In this document: positions 55,618 through 64,000 of the stretch, piece by piece
Numbering within the stretch: the stretch's first letter is position 1
Layout of the letters: each line of letters begins with the position of its first letter
Assembly (NCBI GenBank): GCA_008501825.1
Contig: QQUA01000013.1
Span: 744,001 to 808,000, forward strand
Origin: Planctomycetota bacterium
Lineage (GTDB): Bacteria; Planctomycetota; UBA1135
Direction of reading: 5' to 3'
Length of the DNA stretch: 64,000 nt
Notes under the pieces: generated by a model
What the model was told of the DNA's origin: nothing
The model's database searches: none
The model's input: only the letters and a program-made list of their open reading frames with translations
Translations under genes and position numbers: made by a program

Positions 55618-57149
55618 CCGTGTTTTTTCGGCGGATTCTGATCGCGTTTGGTGGCCAACAAATCCAAAGCCCGGATCAAACGTTGCCGGCTTTCGGACGG
55701 CTGAATCACGTCATCCAAATAACCCCGCTGGGCGGCGATGAAAGGATTGGCAAAGCGCTGTCGGTACTCTTCGATTTTTTGTTCCTCCGCCGCGGCGGGG
55801 TCTTGGGCCGCTTGGATTTCCCGGCGGAAAATAATCTTGGCGGCTCCCGCCGCTCCCATGACCGCAATCTGCGCCGTGGGCCAAGCTACGTTGTAATCGC
55901 CGCGGATGTGTTTCGACGAAAGCACGCAATAGGCCCCGCCGTAGGCCTTCCGGGTAATCACGGTCAATTTCGGCACCGTGGCTTCGCAATAGGCGTACAG
56001 CAACTTGGCGCCGTGGCGAATGATGCCGCCATGTTCTTGCTGGGAACCCGGCATGAAACCGGGCACGTCTTCAAAGGTCAGGATCGGAATGTTGAAGGCG
56101 TCGCAAAAACGAACGAAGCGAGCCCCCTTGACCGAGGCATCGATGTCCAACACGCCGGCCAATACCGCCGGTTGATTGGCGACGATGCCGATGCTGCGGC
56201 CGCCCAAACGGGCGAAACCGATCACCAAGTTGCGGGCGAAACTTTCTTGAATCTCCAAAAAGCGCCCGTCGTCGACGATGGCAGTAATGGCCTGGCGAAT
56301 GTCATAGGGCTGGTCATCGGATTCCGGCACCAAAGAATCCAGTTCTTCCGCTCGCCGTTCCGGCGGATCTTGGCAAGCTTTCAGCGGCGGATCTTCGGCG
56401 TTGTTCAGCGGTAAATAAGCCAACAACTCCCGGATTTGGGCCAAGCACTCGGCGTCATCGGCGGCGGTGAAATGACTGACTCCGCTAACCGTTGCATGGA
56501 CCCGGGCCCCACCCAAGTCTTCACTGCTGACTTCTTCGTGGGTCACGGTTTTGACCACGTCCGGTCCAGTGATGTGCATATAAGACGTTCCGTCGACCAT
56601 CAGGATGAAGTCGGTCAACGCCGGGGAATACACCGCCCCTCCGGCGCACGGCCCCAAGATCGCCGAGATTTGCGGTACCACCCCGCTGGCCAAGGTATTG
56701 CGCAAAAACAAATCGCTATAGCCGGCCAAGGATTCGACCCCTTCTTGAATCCGGGCACCGCCGGAATCGTTCAGGCCGACGATCGGAATGCCCAGCTTCA
56801 TGGCCAGGTCCATGATCTTGCAAATCTTGCCGGCATTGGCTTCCGACAAACTGCCGCCGAAGACGGTGAAATCCTGGCTGAAAACCGCCACCGGGCGGCC
56901 GTGAACCGTGCCGGTCCCCACCACCACGCCGTCGCCTGGAATCTCCTGATCGGCCATGCCGAAGGCATGACAGCGGTGGGTGACGAAGGCGTCGACTTCC
57001 TCAAAGGAACCTTGATCCAACAACAGCTCCAACCGCTCCCGAGCCGTGAGCTTTCCTCGCTTGTGTTGGCTCTCGATCCGTTTGGCCCCGCCTCCGGCTT
57101 CCGCCCGGCGGCGCCATTGGTCCAATTGTTCCTGGACTTGGCGACTCAT
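55602..57149 (-). CDS. pccB: Propionyl-CoA carboxylase beta (carboxyltransferase) subunit
   Basis: This 515-residue carboxyltransferase matches PccB in length and motifs: [78 protein letters not shown] and [13 protein letters not shown]. It transfers CO2 from biotin to propionyl-CoA to give methylmalonyl-CoA. ATG 57149 overlaps the epimerase stop by 4 nt; the frame beyond it to 57332 is a shadow. With the epimerase and mutase the route leads to succinyl-CoA. Confidence 0.93.
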   Translation of the reverse strand: MSRQVQEQLDQWRRRAEAGGGAKRIESQHKRGKLTARERLELLLDQGSFEEVDAFVTHRCHAFGMADQEIPGDGVVVGTGTVHGRPVAVFSQDFTVFGGSLSEANAGKICKIMDLAMKLGIPIVGLNDSGGARIQEGVESLAGYSDLFLRNTLASGVVPQISAILGPCAGGAVYSPALTDFILMVDGTSYMHITGPDVVKTVTHEEVSSEDLGGARVHATVSGVSHFTAADDAECLAQIRELLAYLPLNNAEDPPLKACQDPPERRAEELDSLVPESDDQPYDIRQAITAIVDDGRFLEIQESFARNLVIGFARLGGRSIGIVANQPAVLAGVLDIDASVKGARFVRFCDAFNIPILTFEDVPGFMPGSQQEHGGIIRHGAKLLYAYCEATVPKLTVITRKAYGGAYCVLSSKHIRGDYNVAWPTAQIAVMGAAGAAKIIFRREIQAAQDPAAAEEQKIEEYRQRFANPFIAAQRGYLDDVIQPSESRQRLIRALDLLATKRDQNPPKKHGCLPL

Positions 57150-57592
57150 GCTTTCGTTTCCTGCTGCGGAGAAGACCACGGCCCTTCTCCTCCTTCCACA
57201 AGCTCGGTTAACACCCCACCGGTGTCCCCGGGATGCAAAAAAACCACCCGAGTGCCATGAGCGCCGGGAACCGGTTCTTCGCTCAAGGTCCGCAAGCCGG
57301 CATCCCGGGCCTGCTCCAAGGCGTCGCCACATTCGGGAACCGCCAAAGCTAGATGGTGCAGCCCCGGTCCCCGCTTGGTCAGAAAGCGCCCGACCGGCGA
57401 TTCAGGCGACAGCGGCCGGAGCAACTCGACCCGGGTTTCCCCGGCATAGAGCATTTGCAGCTCCACCCCCTGGCTTTCGACCGTTTCTCGGGGGCCCAGA
57501 CGGGCACCGAGAGCTTGCTGCCAAAGGTCCGTGGCCTGATCCAGGTCCTCAACCGCGATGGCAATGTGATCCACTCCGAGCAAGGTGGGCAT
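57146..57592 (-). CDS. mce: Methylmalonyl-CoA epimerase
   Basis: This 148-residue glyoxalase-fold protein carries all four expected metal ligands: H9 (GVDHIAIAV), Glu in TRVELLRPL, His in GLHHLALAV and Glu in VLTELVEGG. It converts (2S)- to (2R)-methylmalonyl-CoA for the mutase. The length fits bacterial epimerases. It is separated by 120 bases from the mutase gene, so an internal promoter may lie there; downstream it is coupled to pccB. Confidence 0.92.
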   Translation of the reverse strand: MPTLLGVDHIAIAVEDLDQATDLWQQALGARLGPRETVESQGVELQMLYAGETRVELLRPLSPESPVGRFLTKRGPGLHHLALAVPECGDALEQARDAGLRTLSEEPVPGAHGTRVVFLHPGDTGGVLTELVEGGEGPWSSPQQETKA

Positions 57593-57712
57593 GGGGGCAA
57601 AATTATAGGCTTCCCGGCCCGAGATAATCCGCCGATTCCAGTCGAACGAAGGCTCCCGACCGGGAATTCACCGAACGATCATCGGAATAAATTCACACTT
57701 TCCGAAGGATCA

Positions 57713-59359
57713 TCAAATGATGGTGGGAGCTTGGTACGGCTCGAAGGCTTCCCCAAGGCAGGCGCAGATTTCTCCCACCGTGGCGTAGGCCTCGACCGCC
57801 TGCAAAACCGGCGGCCCAAGGGGCTGCTGTGGATCGGCCGCCGCCGCTGCCAGCTTCTCCAAAGCCTCTCCGTGACCTACGGCATCCCGTTGTTCGCGGA
57901 CCCCCTGCAAAGAAGCCAGAATCTGCTCTCGAGACGCCGGATCCGGTTTGAAAATTTCAGCCGGCTCTTCGTCTTCGACCCGAAAGCGGTTCACCCCGAC
58001 CACCACCTTTTGATCGCTTTCCACCGCCCGTTGATAACGCATGGCTTCGCGGTGGATTTCCCGCTGCACGTATCCGTCTTGAACCGCTCCTACCATGCCG
58101 CCGTAGCGCTCTTCAATGCCTTGCAACTCGGCCAAGGCTTCCTGCTCGATTCGATCGGTGAGACCTTCCACGAAAGGACTGCCTCCTAAAGGATCGACGA
58201 CGTCGGCCACTCCACTTTCATAAGCCAGCACTTGCTGCGTTCGCAACGCCAACCGCGCCGTGGCCTCGGTGGGTAAACCCAAAGCTTCATCGTAGGAATT
58301 GGTGTGCAGGGATTGAGTACCACCCAAAACTGCGGCCAAAGCTTGCAAGGTCACTCGTACGGCATTGACTTGCGGCTGATCGGCGGTCAGCATGCTGCCG
58401 GCGGTTTGGGTATGAAACCGCAGCCGTAGTGCTTTGGCGTCCTCGATCCCCATACGCTCTTTCAGCAAACGGGCCCAAAGGCGGCGGGCGGCCCTGAATT
58501 TGGCGATTTCTTCAAACAACTCGTTATGGGCATTGAAGAAGAAAGACATTCGGCGGGCGGTAGCGACGACGTCCAAACCGGCCCGTTGTGCCGCCTGCAA
58601 ATAAGCGAAGCCATCGCCCAAAGTAAAGGCGACTTCTTGAACGGCGCTGCAACCCGCTTCCCGCATGTGATAACCGCTGACGCTGATTGGGTTGAACCTC
58701 GGCGCCATTTCTTGTTGGAAACGAAATAGATCCACCGTCAAACGCATGGACGGTTCCACCGCAAAGCGGAAATTTCCCCGGGCAATGAATTCTTTCAGGA
58801 TGTCGTTTTGAACCGTTCCCAAGATTTTTTCCTTGGGCACCTGCTGGCGTTTGGCCAAGGCCAGATACATGCAGAACAACACCAAGCCGGTGGCATTGAT
58901 GGTCATGCTGGTGGAAACCTTGGCCAGGGGAATGCCGGCGAACAAGGCCTCGAAATCGCGCAAGGAGTAGATCGCCACTCCGACCTTGCCGACCTCGGCG
59001 GCGGCCAGGGGATGATCGCCGTCATAGCCGATCTGAGTCGGCAAATCGAAGGCCACGGAAAGGCCGGTCTGCCCCTGCTCCAAGAGATAGTGAAAACGGC
59101 GATTGGTCTCGGCGGCCGAGGAAAAACCGGCGTACTGGCGCATGGTCCAGTGGCGGCCCCGGTACATGGTGGGATGTATGCCGCGAGTGAAGGGATATTC
59201 CCCAGGCCCGTCCGGTGGAGGCGTCCCCTCGGCGGGGAAATAGCAAGCTTCCAGCGGCATGCCGGAGCCGGTCTGGAAACTTTCCTGGCGTTCGGGAAAG
59301 CGCCGCCGGTAGGGGTCCAAGGTTTCGGATTTCCAGCTTTGCGAACGGGAGGAAGTCAT
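57713..59359 (-). CDS. mcmA: Methylmalonyl-CoA mutase, large (substrate-binding) subunit without B12 domain
   Basis: This 548-residue protein covers only the TIM-barrel part. Family strings are YRGRHWTMRQYAGFS, GLSVAFDLPTQIGYDGDHP, GTVQNDILKEFIARG, EPSMRLTVDLFRFQ and TQSLHTNSYDEALGLPTEA. The Tyr in RQYAGF and the Arg in EPSMR are the methylmalonyl-CoA-specific residues; isobutyryl-CoA mutase differs at both. The cobalamin-binding domain is absent from the C-terminus and no separate small subunit or MeaB-like chaperone is encoded nearby. A two-component enzyme, as in archaea and some actinobacteria, is implied. I chose ATG 59359 over 59398. Confidence 0.92.
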   Translation of the reverse strand: MTSSRSQSWKSETLDPYRRRFPERQESFQTGSGMPLEACYFPAEGTPPPDGPGEYPFTRGIHPTMYRGRHWTMRQYAGFSSAAETNRRFHYLLEQGQTGLSVAFDLPTQIGYDGDHPLAAAEVGKVGVAIYSLRDFEALFAGIPLAKVSTSMTINATGLVLFCMYLALAKRQQVPKEKILGTVQNDILKEFIARGNFRFAVEPSMRLTVDLFRFQQEMAPRFNPISVSGYHMREAGCSAVQEVAFTLGDGFAYLQAAQRAGLDVVATARRMSFFFNAHNELFEEIAKFRAARRLWARLLKERMGIEDAKALRLRFHTQTAGSMLTADQPQVNAVRVTLQALAAVLGGTQSLHTNSYDEALGLPTEATARLALRTQQVLAYESGVADVVDPLGGSPFVEGLTDRIEQEALAELQGIEERYGGMVGAVQDGYVQREIHREAMRYQRAVESDQKVVVGVNRFRVEDEEPAEIFKPDPASREQILASLQGVREQRDAVGHGEALEKLAAAAADPQQPLGPPVLQAVEAYATVGEICACLGEAFEPYQAPTII

Positions 59360-59777
59360 GGAGGCGGAACATTCTAGAGAGCTTGACGACTTCGCCAAGG
59401 CTCAAGACCCGGGCGAAACTGGCCCAGTCTATTGGAGGTTTCGCCACCAAGGCGGATTTCGGGCCCCGCTCCCCTCGTTACGGTGGGTTAAATCCCTAGA
59501 ATTCGACCGCGAAGCTGGGTCAAAAGGCCGATTCAAACCGACCTCCAATAGACTGGGCCAGCTTCACCTTGGGCACACAGGCGTATTTTCCTGTAGGCTG
59601 ATTCTAAGGACCAAAATCGGGCACCCTCCCGAGGTTCTTGCCCGAAAGGGTCTTGCAAGCCTCAGGGTTCACAGTGTTAAGCTGAAGCCCTGCCCCCAGA
59701 CATCCAGGGCACCCGTAACGTCCGCGGCCAAATCCGCCAGCGGCACTTCCCGTCCCCAACCAGATCCAAAGGATTCC
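59360..59777. other. 418-bp divergent intergenic region
   Basis: The region between the mutase and kelch-protein starts holds no convincing gene. It contains a 21-bp inverted repeat and a nested palindrome (listed separately), a weak promoter-like TTGCAA with GTTAAG about 18 bases later near 59655-59685, and a Shine-Dalgarno AAAGGA five bases before ATG 59778. A short unstructured GC-rich stretch fills the rest. Confidence 0.5.
59419..59562. repeat. 21-bp inverted repeat with nested palindrome
   Basis: CTGGCCCAGTCTATTGGAGG (59419-59438; pairing extends one more base) recurs inverted at 59542-59562, with 102 bases between the arms. The left arm lies inside a shorter palindrome, GGCGAAAC (59412-59419) with GTTTCGCC (59438-59445). 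It could be a miniature mobile-element remnant, an operator pair or a leader structure 53-86 bases upstream of the mutase start. No target-site duplication was seen. Confidence 0.7.
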
Positions 59778-61415
59778 ATGACGAAATCCTGGAAACTACC
59801 TTTCGCCGCGGCTTGTGCCGCGCTTCTTGCGTCCAGCCCCGCCTTCAGTCAAGACAACGCCACGGCCAACTTAATGACCTACGGCGACGCCGCTGGCTCC
59901 GGCCAGGCGATTCTGTCCAATCTGACACCGAACTCCACCACCTATCTGCTGGTTTCTCTCGGTGAAACTCCTGCCAACTACTTCCTGCGCGATACTTACG
60001 GCACCGGCGACAACGATGATTACCTGTCCATCGTCGGTCCGACCCCGCCGTTCCAAGCCATTTTGAACGGCACTTCCACGCCCGGCGGCCAATACACCCA
60101 ACCTTACGTCCTGCCCGCCGTGGCCCTCGACCTCAAGGTCTATTGGCAAGGCTTTACGCTCCATCCCGCCCAAGCGGGAACCGCCGGCATGTTCCAGGAC
60201 TTCACAAACGTCCGGGTCATGACCATCAACGACCACGGACGCTGGCAGTACACCTGCACCGATTTCCCCACCGCCGGCAGCAACGTCGCCTCCGCCGTGA
60301 TGGAAACCGGGGTCAACGGCCTCCCCACCAAGTTGTTCGTCTCTGGTGGCGGCCCGGCTCTGCTAACCGATGAGCAGACGCCCTATCCCACTAACGATCA
60401 GGCCTGGATCTACGACGCCGCTCGGGAAACCCACACCGTGGCCGCCGGCGCGCCGATGACCGACAGCCGGGCTTTCCACACCTGCACCGCTCTGGGTGAC
60501 GGCACCTTCTTGGTCTGCGGTGGCGTCCAAGGTCCGAACGGCACCGGCCCCTACTTCTCCAAGGTGCTGAACACCGCCGAGGTTTGGGATCCGGTGAACG
60601 GCTTCCAGCAAGTCGGCAACATGGGCAGCTACCGGGCCGGTCACACCGCTACCTTGATCGAAAGCGGCATCCACGCCGGCAAAGTGTTGATCGCCGGCGG
60701 TACGGAAGGCAACGGCGCCCACGAGCTGTACGGCGTCGACGATCTTTTGACCACCGCTTTGAAGTCCACCGAGTTGTACGACCCGGTCACCCAGACCTTC
60801 AGTGCCGGCCCCTGGATGCAGGAACCGAAGGCAGGCGCTTCCGCCCTCACCATGGCCAACGGCGAGATCATCATCGCCGGCGGCATCACCTGGACTACCA
60901 TCATCTTCATCAAGGTGCCGGATTTCTCAGATTCGGCGGTGTTCTACGATCCGACCAGCAACAGCTTCACCTACTCCCGCAACTTGCAGCACAAGCGCGC
61001 TTTGTTCGGCATGGTGGAGCGTTCTAACGGCGACGTGGTTTGTGCCGGAGGAGCCGGTGGCGACATCCTCAACATCGGGCCGATTTCCAGCTCGGAGTAC
61101 TTCGACCTGTCCAGCTTGAGTTTCGTCAACATCGGCCAAATGGGGAACAACGCCGCCTTCCCCGGCGCCGTGGTGTTGCCGGATGACACGGTGGTCATTC
61201 TCGGCGGTGCCCAAGGCGATTTGGATGACCCGGTTCCGGTCAACAACGTCAACATTCTCAGCCCGGCCAACGTTTGGACCGCCGGTACGCCGTTGCAGAT
61301 CGAGCACGCCGGTGGCGTTGCCGCCTACTTGGAAGACGGCACCATTTACATGGGTACCGGCGAAACCGGTATCTTGAACACTTCCACCGAGAAGTCGGAA
61401 ACCTACACTCCCTGA
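59778..61415 (+). CDS. Secreted kelch-type propeller protein
   Basis: From ATG 59778 the product is 545 residues. It has a signal peptide (LPFAAACAALLASSPAFSQ) and an N-terminal strand-rich region of about 130 residues. Six or so kelch-like blades follow, with the pattern FHTCTALGDGTFLVCGG, AGHTATLIESGIHAGKVLIA, ALTMANGEIIIAGG, LFGMVERSNGDVVCAGG and FPGAVVLPDDTVVILGG. The propeller resembles galactose-oxidase-type kelch domains, but I saw no copper-radical residues. The protein is probably exported or surface-located. A perfect terminator follows. Confidence 0.82.
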   Translation: MTKSWKLPFAAACAALLASSPAFSQDNATANLMTYGDAAGSGQAILSNLTPNSTTYLLVSLGETPANYFLRDTYGTGDNDDYLSIVGPTPPFQAILNGTSTPGGQYTQPYVLPAVALDLKVYWQGFTLHPAQAGTAGMFQDFTNVRVMTINDHGRWQYTCTDFPTAGSNVASAVMETGVNGLPTKLFVSGGGPALLTDEQTPYPTNDQAWIYDAARETHTVAAGAPMTDSRAFHTCTALGDGTFLVCGGVQGPNGTGPYFSKVLNTAEVWDPVNGFQQVGNMGSYRAGHTATLIESGIHAGKVLIAGGTEGNGAHELYGVDDLLTTALKSTELYDPVTQTFSAGPWMQEPKAGASALTMANGEIIIAGGITWTTIIFIKVPDFSDSAVFYDPTSNSFTYSRNLQHKRALFGMVERSNGDVVCAGGAGGDILNIGPISSSEYFDLSSLSFVNIGQMGNNAAFPGAVVLPDDTVVILGGAQGDLDDPVPVNNVNILSPANVWTAGTPLQIEHAGGVAAYLEDGTIYMGTGETGILNTSTEKSETYTP

Positions 61416-61434
61416 GTTTCCGCTTTGCCTGCAC

Positions 61435-61474
61435 GAGAAAGGGCGTCCCTCCGGGGACGCCCTTTCTCCTTTTC
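61435..61474 (+). terminator. Rho-independent terminator after the kelch gene
   Basis: A 15-bp perfect stem, GAGAAAGGGCGTCCC with GGGACGCCCTTTCTC, loops over TCCG and is followed by CTTTTCTAATTT. It starts about 20 bases after the stop codon. Confidence 0.9.
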
Positions 61475-61508
61475 TAATTTCGCCTTTGCAGCAGCCGCGA
61501 AAAGAACT

Positions 61509-62930
61509 TTACCAGGAAAGGGAATAAGCCAAGGCCACCGAATAGAAGGCCACCCGATAGCGATCGTTGGAGAAGTCGGACAACACTTCATTGTTGCCGG
61601 ATTGATAGGTTTCGGGAACGGTGACCACGAAGGCCAAATGCCAATCGCCCTCACCTTCCTCTCCCCAGAGCGTGGCGCCGACGGCGAGCCCCCAGCGGTT
61701 GAAGATCACGGTTCCCATATTCACCGAACCGGTCGCCGCATTGGTTTGATAGCTCAGACCGCTTCGCAAAGTCAAATTGCTGGAGAGGTCGTGTTCATAA
61801 CCCAAGGCGAAGGTGTAAACGTCGTTCCAACGCAGGTCCAGATCGATCGAGGTCGAGCCGTTTCCGCCGATGATGTCGTTAAAGTCACCATTGGTCGGAT
61901 TGCTCAATTGGGCCCGCCAACCGTAAAAGGTTTTCGACCAATCGGTCCAAGTGAAATCCAGGTGCAGGCGATCGACTTCGCTGGCAAAGTGGGTGGTCGC
62001 TAAACCGATTTGTTGCGGGAAGGAAACGTCTCGGAGCGACAAGTCATAATCGCCCCGGGCGCTCAAACCGTAGAACTTGACGATCGGGCCGATGTCGGGA
62101 TTCAAATTGACGTCGACGTGCCCTTCCAAATCGTCCCGAGTGGACGGAGAGCGATACCAAAAGCTGACCCGGGTGTCTTCTCGCGGTGCCCACAAAGCTC
62201 CGATCTGCAAATGGGCCACCAGCAAGCTTTCCGCATCTCCGTCGTATTCGGTTTGAATGGCGGGGATGCCGAAAAAATCGGCAAGGAAATCACCCCAAGT
62301 ACCGCCCAAGGGTGAATCCCCCTTGAAGGTATCCCGGGTGTCGACTTCCGTAGCTCCTTCAATGCCCAAGCGGGTGTGCATCACACGGCCGCCGATCCCA
62401 AGAGAAAGGTTGTCGCTTGCTCGCCAGGAAAGCGCCGGATTGAAGCCCATTTGCAGCAGCTTGGCGCGGATTTCCACCTCTCTCGGAGGTCGAAAGAAAC
62501 CGACGTTCAACTCGGTTTTGCGTTCCATATCCGCTTGGCCGGCCAAGCCGGGCAGCAGGGTAAGTCCGAAGAAAGTGTTGTCGTCCAGGGCCGTGGCCCA
62601 ACCGCCCCAAACCCCGCCACCGAAGTTGGCCCGGTTGCGATACGTCCGGCCGGAGGCATCGGTGGTCTTGGCCGGAGCCCAGATCGCCCTGGCGGTGTAT
62701 TCGACCGCTCCTTGTTGCGCCTGCCGCGGCCCGTCTCCAAAGAAGAAGCCCAAAGCAGCCGGGTTCTGGGATATCTCCATGACCGAGTCGGCGGCGGCCG
62801 CCCCGGCGCCGGATCGGCCGGCTGATTGAACTGAAACCCCGGTAACGCTGCCGCTTTGCTGAGCCGCCAGGGGACTTGCCGAAGCCAAGAAAGTGATCAG
62901 GCCAAGGCGACGAACTGTATTTACCGCCAT
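61509..62930 (-). CDS. FadL/OmpP1-type outer membrane transport protein
   Basis: This 473-residue barrel protein has a signal peptide (LGLITFLASASPLAAQQ) and the family's N-terminal motif SAGRSGAGAAAADSVMEISQ-NPAALG, which forms the luminal hatch. Long strand-rich sequence follows, and it ends in an aromatic residue (AYSLSW). FadL proteins move hydrophobic compounds such as fatty acids or hydrocarbons through the outer membrane. Its start overlaps the RluA-type gene stop by 10 bases, so it is probably co-transcribed with it. The acyl-CoA dehydrogenase at 50783 could use its cargo, by inference only. Confidence 0.85.
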   Translation of the reverse strand: MAVNTVRRLGLITFLASASPLAAQQSGSVTGVSVQSAGRSGAGAAAADSVMEISQNPAALGFFFGDGPRQAQQGAVEYTARAIWAPAKTTDASGRTYRNRANFGGGVWGGWATALDDNTFFGLTLLPGLAGQADMERKTELNVGFFRPPREVEIRAKLLQMGFNPALSWRASDNLSLGIGGRVMHTRLGIEGATEVDTRDTFKGDSPLGGTWGDFLADFFGIPAIQTEYDGDAESLLVAHLQIGALWAPREDTRVSFWYRSPSTRDDLEGHVDVNLNPDIGPIVKFYGLSARGDYDLSLRDVSFPQQIGLATTHFASEVDRLHLDFTWTDWSKTFYGWRAQLSNPTNGDFNDIIGGNGSTSIDLDLRWNDVYTFALGYEHDLSSNLTLRSGLSYQTNAATGSVNMGTVIFNRWGLAVGATLWGEEGEGDWHLAFVVTVPETYQSGNNEVLSDFSNDRYRVAFYSVALAYSLSW

Positions 62931-63913
62931 TCTTCGTCCTCCGCAGGTAAGCGCTGGCCGAGAAAGGCGTCCAAAGCGGTGAAATCGGGAGCCAGAGGAG
63001 CGGCGAAATCCAATCGCTCGCCGCGCTCTGGGTGTTCGAAGCTCAAACGATGTGCGTGCAACAGGGTTCTCTCAACAGGGGGGGAATCGGGGGGTAGCAG
63101 GCCGGGACCGAAGTTTTTCGCGCGGTACAAAGGATCCCCGACCAAAGGCAGGTCGACGGCGCTGAGATGGACTCGAATTTGATGGGTCCGGCCGGTTTTG
63201 GGAAGGACTTTTAGGTGGGCGAATCCCTGATAGCGTTGCTCCACTTGCCAGTAGGTCAAAGCCTGACGAACGCCCGGGCCCAAGTGCCGCACGCACCGGA
63301 CCCGATCCGGACGCTTGCGATCTCTCGCCAAAGGGCGATCGATCCAGTCCGATTGAAAGCGGGGTTTGCCGTAGACCAATGCCCGGTATTCTTTCTCCAC
63401 GCTGCGTTCGGCAAATTGTTCTTGCAAGTCCATGAATACGCTTTGATCGAAGGCGACCACGCAAACGCCGGAAGTATCCCGGTCCAAGCGATGAACGATC
63501 CCCGGGCGCTCGGCACCCTGGTTAGTCGGCAAATGAGGGCCGAATCGTTCGGTCAGGAAGGTGGCGACGGTGGGCTGGGGATCGCCGGGGTAGTTGCCGT
63601 GCATGGCCAAGCCGGGCGGTTTGTCCAGAATGGCCAGCCAGTCGTCTTGATAGAGGATTTCCGGCTCCAAGCCGGGCAGCACCAAAACCGGCGGCTCCGG
63701 CAGTTGAAGTTGCAGTTCCTCGCCCCCGTCCACCGGCTGGCTGGGCCGCTGTAAGGTGCGGCCGTCCAGCTTCAGGCGGCCTTCCCGGATCCAGCGGCTG
63801 ATTTTGGATCGGCTGCTTCCCTCCCCCAGCAGCTCGGTGACCACCCGATCCAGGCGTTCGCCGCGAAGATGGATTGGCACGACCGCTTGCCGCTTTCGAG
63901 GGACTTCTTTCAT
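62921..63913 (-). CDS. RluA-family pseudouridine synthase
   Basis: This 330-residue protein has an N-terminal S4-type RNA-binding domain (RGERLDRVVTELLG...SKISRWIREGRLKLDG) and the catalytic domain with HRLDRDTSG at 141-149 (Asp144 nucleophile). KEYRALVYG and GRTHQIRVHL follow. It matches RluD/RluC-type enzymes, which modify 23S rRNA; the precise site cannot be read from sequence. It heads the two-gene unit with the FadL-type barrel. Confidence 0.92.
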   Translation of the reverse strand: MKEVPRKRQAVVPIHLRGERLDRVVTELLGEGSSRSKISRWIREGRLKLDGRTLQRPSQPVDGGEELQLQLPEPPVLVLPGLEPEILYQDDWLAILDKPPGLAMHGNYPGDPQPTVATFLTERFGPHLPTNQGAERPGIVHRLDRDTSGVCVVAFDQSVFMDLQEQFAERSVEKEYRALVYGKPRFQSDWIDRPLARDRKRPDRVRCVRHLGPGVRQALTYWQVEQRYQGFAHLKVLPKTGRTHQIRVHLSAVDLPLVGDPLYRAKNFGPGLLPPDSPPVERTLLHAHRLSFEHPERGERLDFAAPLAPDFTALDAFLGQRLPAEDEEWR

Positions 63914-63977
63914 GTTCGGAAACCCGCAGAGGCCAACAGTCTAAAGGGGGAGCTCGTAGTGGGTGTGGGGAGGTTGG

Positions 63978-63996
63978 CCCTGCCAGACCGGCAGGG
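63978..63996. terminator. Hairpin at window edge
   Basis: CCCTGCC and GGCAGGG form a 7-bp stem with loop AGACC, about 65 bases upstream of the pseudouridine synthase start. It may be the 3' structure of a gene beyond the edge, or an upstream leader element. No poly-T follows within the visible sequence. Confidence 0.3.
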
Positions 63997-64000
63997 TACT

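Overview
The window is GC-rich DNA from a Gram-negative bacterium. It carries a lipid A/core pathway (hldE, lpxK, an LpxL/HtrB-type acyltransferase), outer-membrane barrels (three alginate-export-type porins, one FadL-type) and many secreted or lipid-anchored proteins. Large secreted beta-propeller/FG-GAP proteins, an ECF sigma factor divergent from a Ser/Thr kinase fused to an FGE-sulfatase-like domain, a TIGR03960-type radical SAM protein and carboxypeptidase-regulatory-like proteins suggest Planctomycetota or Acidobacteriota, or a neighbouring uncultured phylum. No rRNA or tRNA was seen, so the phylum stays an inference. Genes are tightly packed, often with 4-nt ATGA, GTGA or TTGA overlaps.

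Layout. 1-605: decayed transposase. 618-6835 (-): one overlapping five-gene unit (ABC ATPase, ABC permease, double-PDZ lipoprotein, two FG-GAP proteins). 6990-9462 (+): secreted protein, methyltransferase, HAD protein. 9479-15071 (-): tricorn-like protease and two exported proteins. 15317-19114: receiver-GGDEF protein, YVTN propeller and a third FG-GAP protein. 32229 down to 19124 (-): tightly spaced nine-gene run of tryptophanase, alkaline-phosphatase-superfamily enzyme, lpxK, LpxL-like, deoxyhypusine-synthase-like protein, hldE, TauE-type permease and two tandem 815/818-aa anchored proteins. 32248-38806: DUF2325 coiled-coil protein, rpoZ, radical SAM protein, HAD phosphatase, M28 peptidase, GNAT. 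38833-42845: divergent ECF sigma / kinase-FGE pair. 42901-46827 (-): three tandem paralogous porins separated by hairpins. 47041-53459 (+): typA, then a GT2 / M50 protease / acyl-CoA dehydrogenase / parvulin run ending at a strong terminator; a small membrane protein lies between on the minus strand. 59359 down to 53540 (-): propionyl-CoA to succinyl-CoA pathway (mutase large subunit, epimerase, carboxyltransferase, biotin carboxylase, biotin carrier). 59778-61415 (+): secreted kelch-type protein. 63913 down to 61509 (-): RluA-family pseudouridine synthase and FadL-type barrel.

How the genes work together. The propionate block is a nearly complete route that lacks only the B12-binding mutase subunit and its chaperone. 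The lipid A block joins inner-core sugar activation, the lipid A 4'-kinase and late acylation to a conserved enzyme of unknown role and a putative headgroup transferase or hydrolase. The least explained units, and the best candidates for an undescribed system, are the ABC/PDZ/FG-GAP operon at 618-6835 and the uncharacterised partners in the lipid A operon (the deoxyhypusine-synthase-like protein and the tandem anchored proteins).
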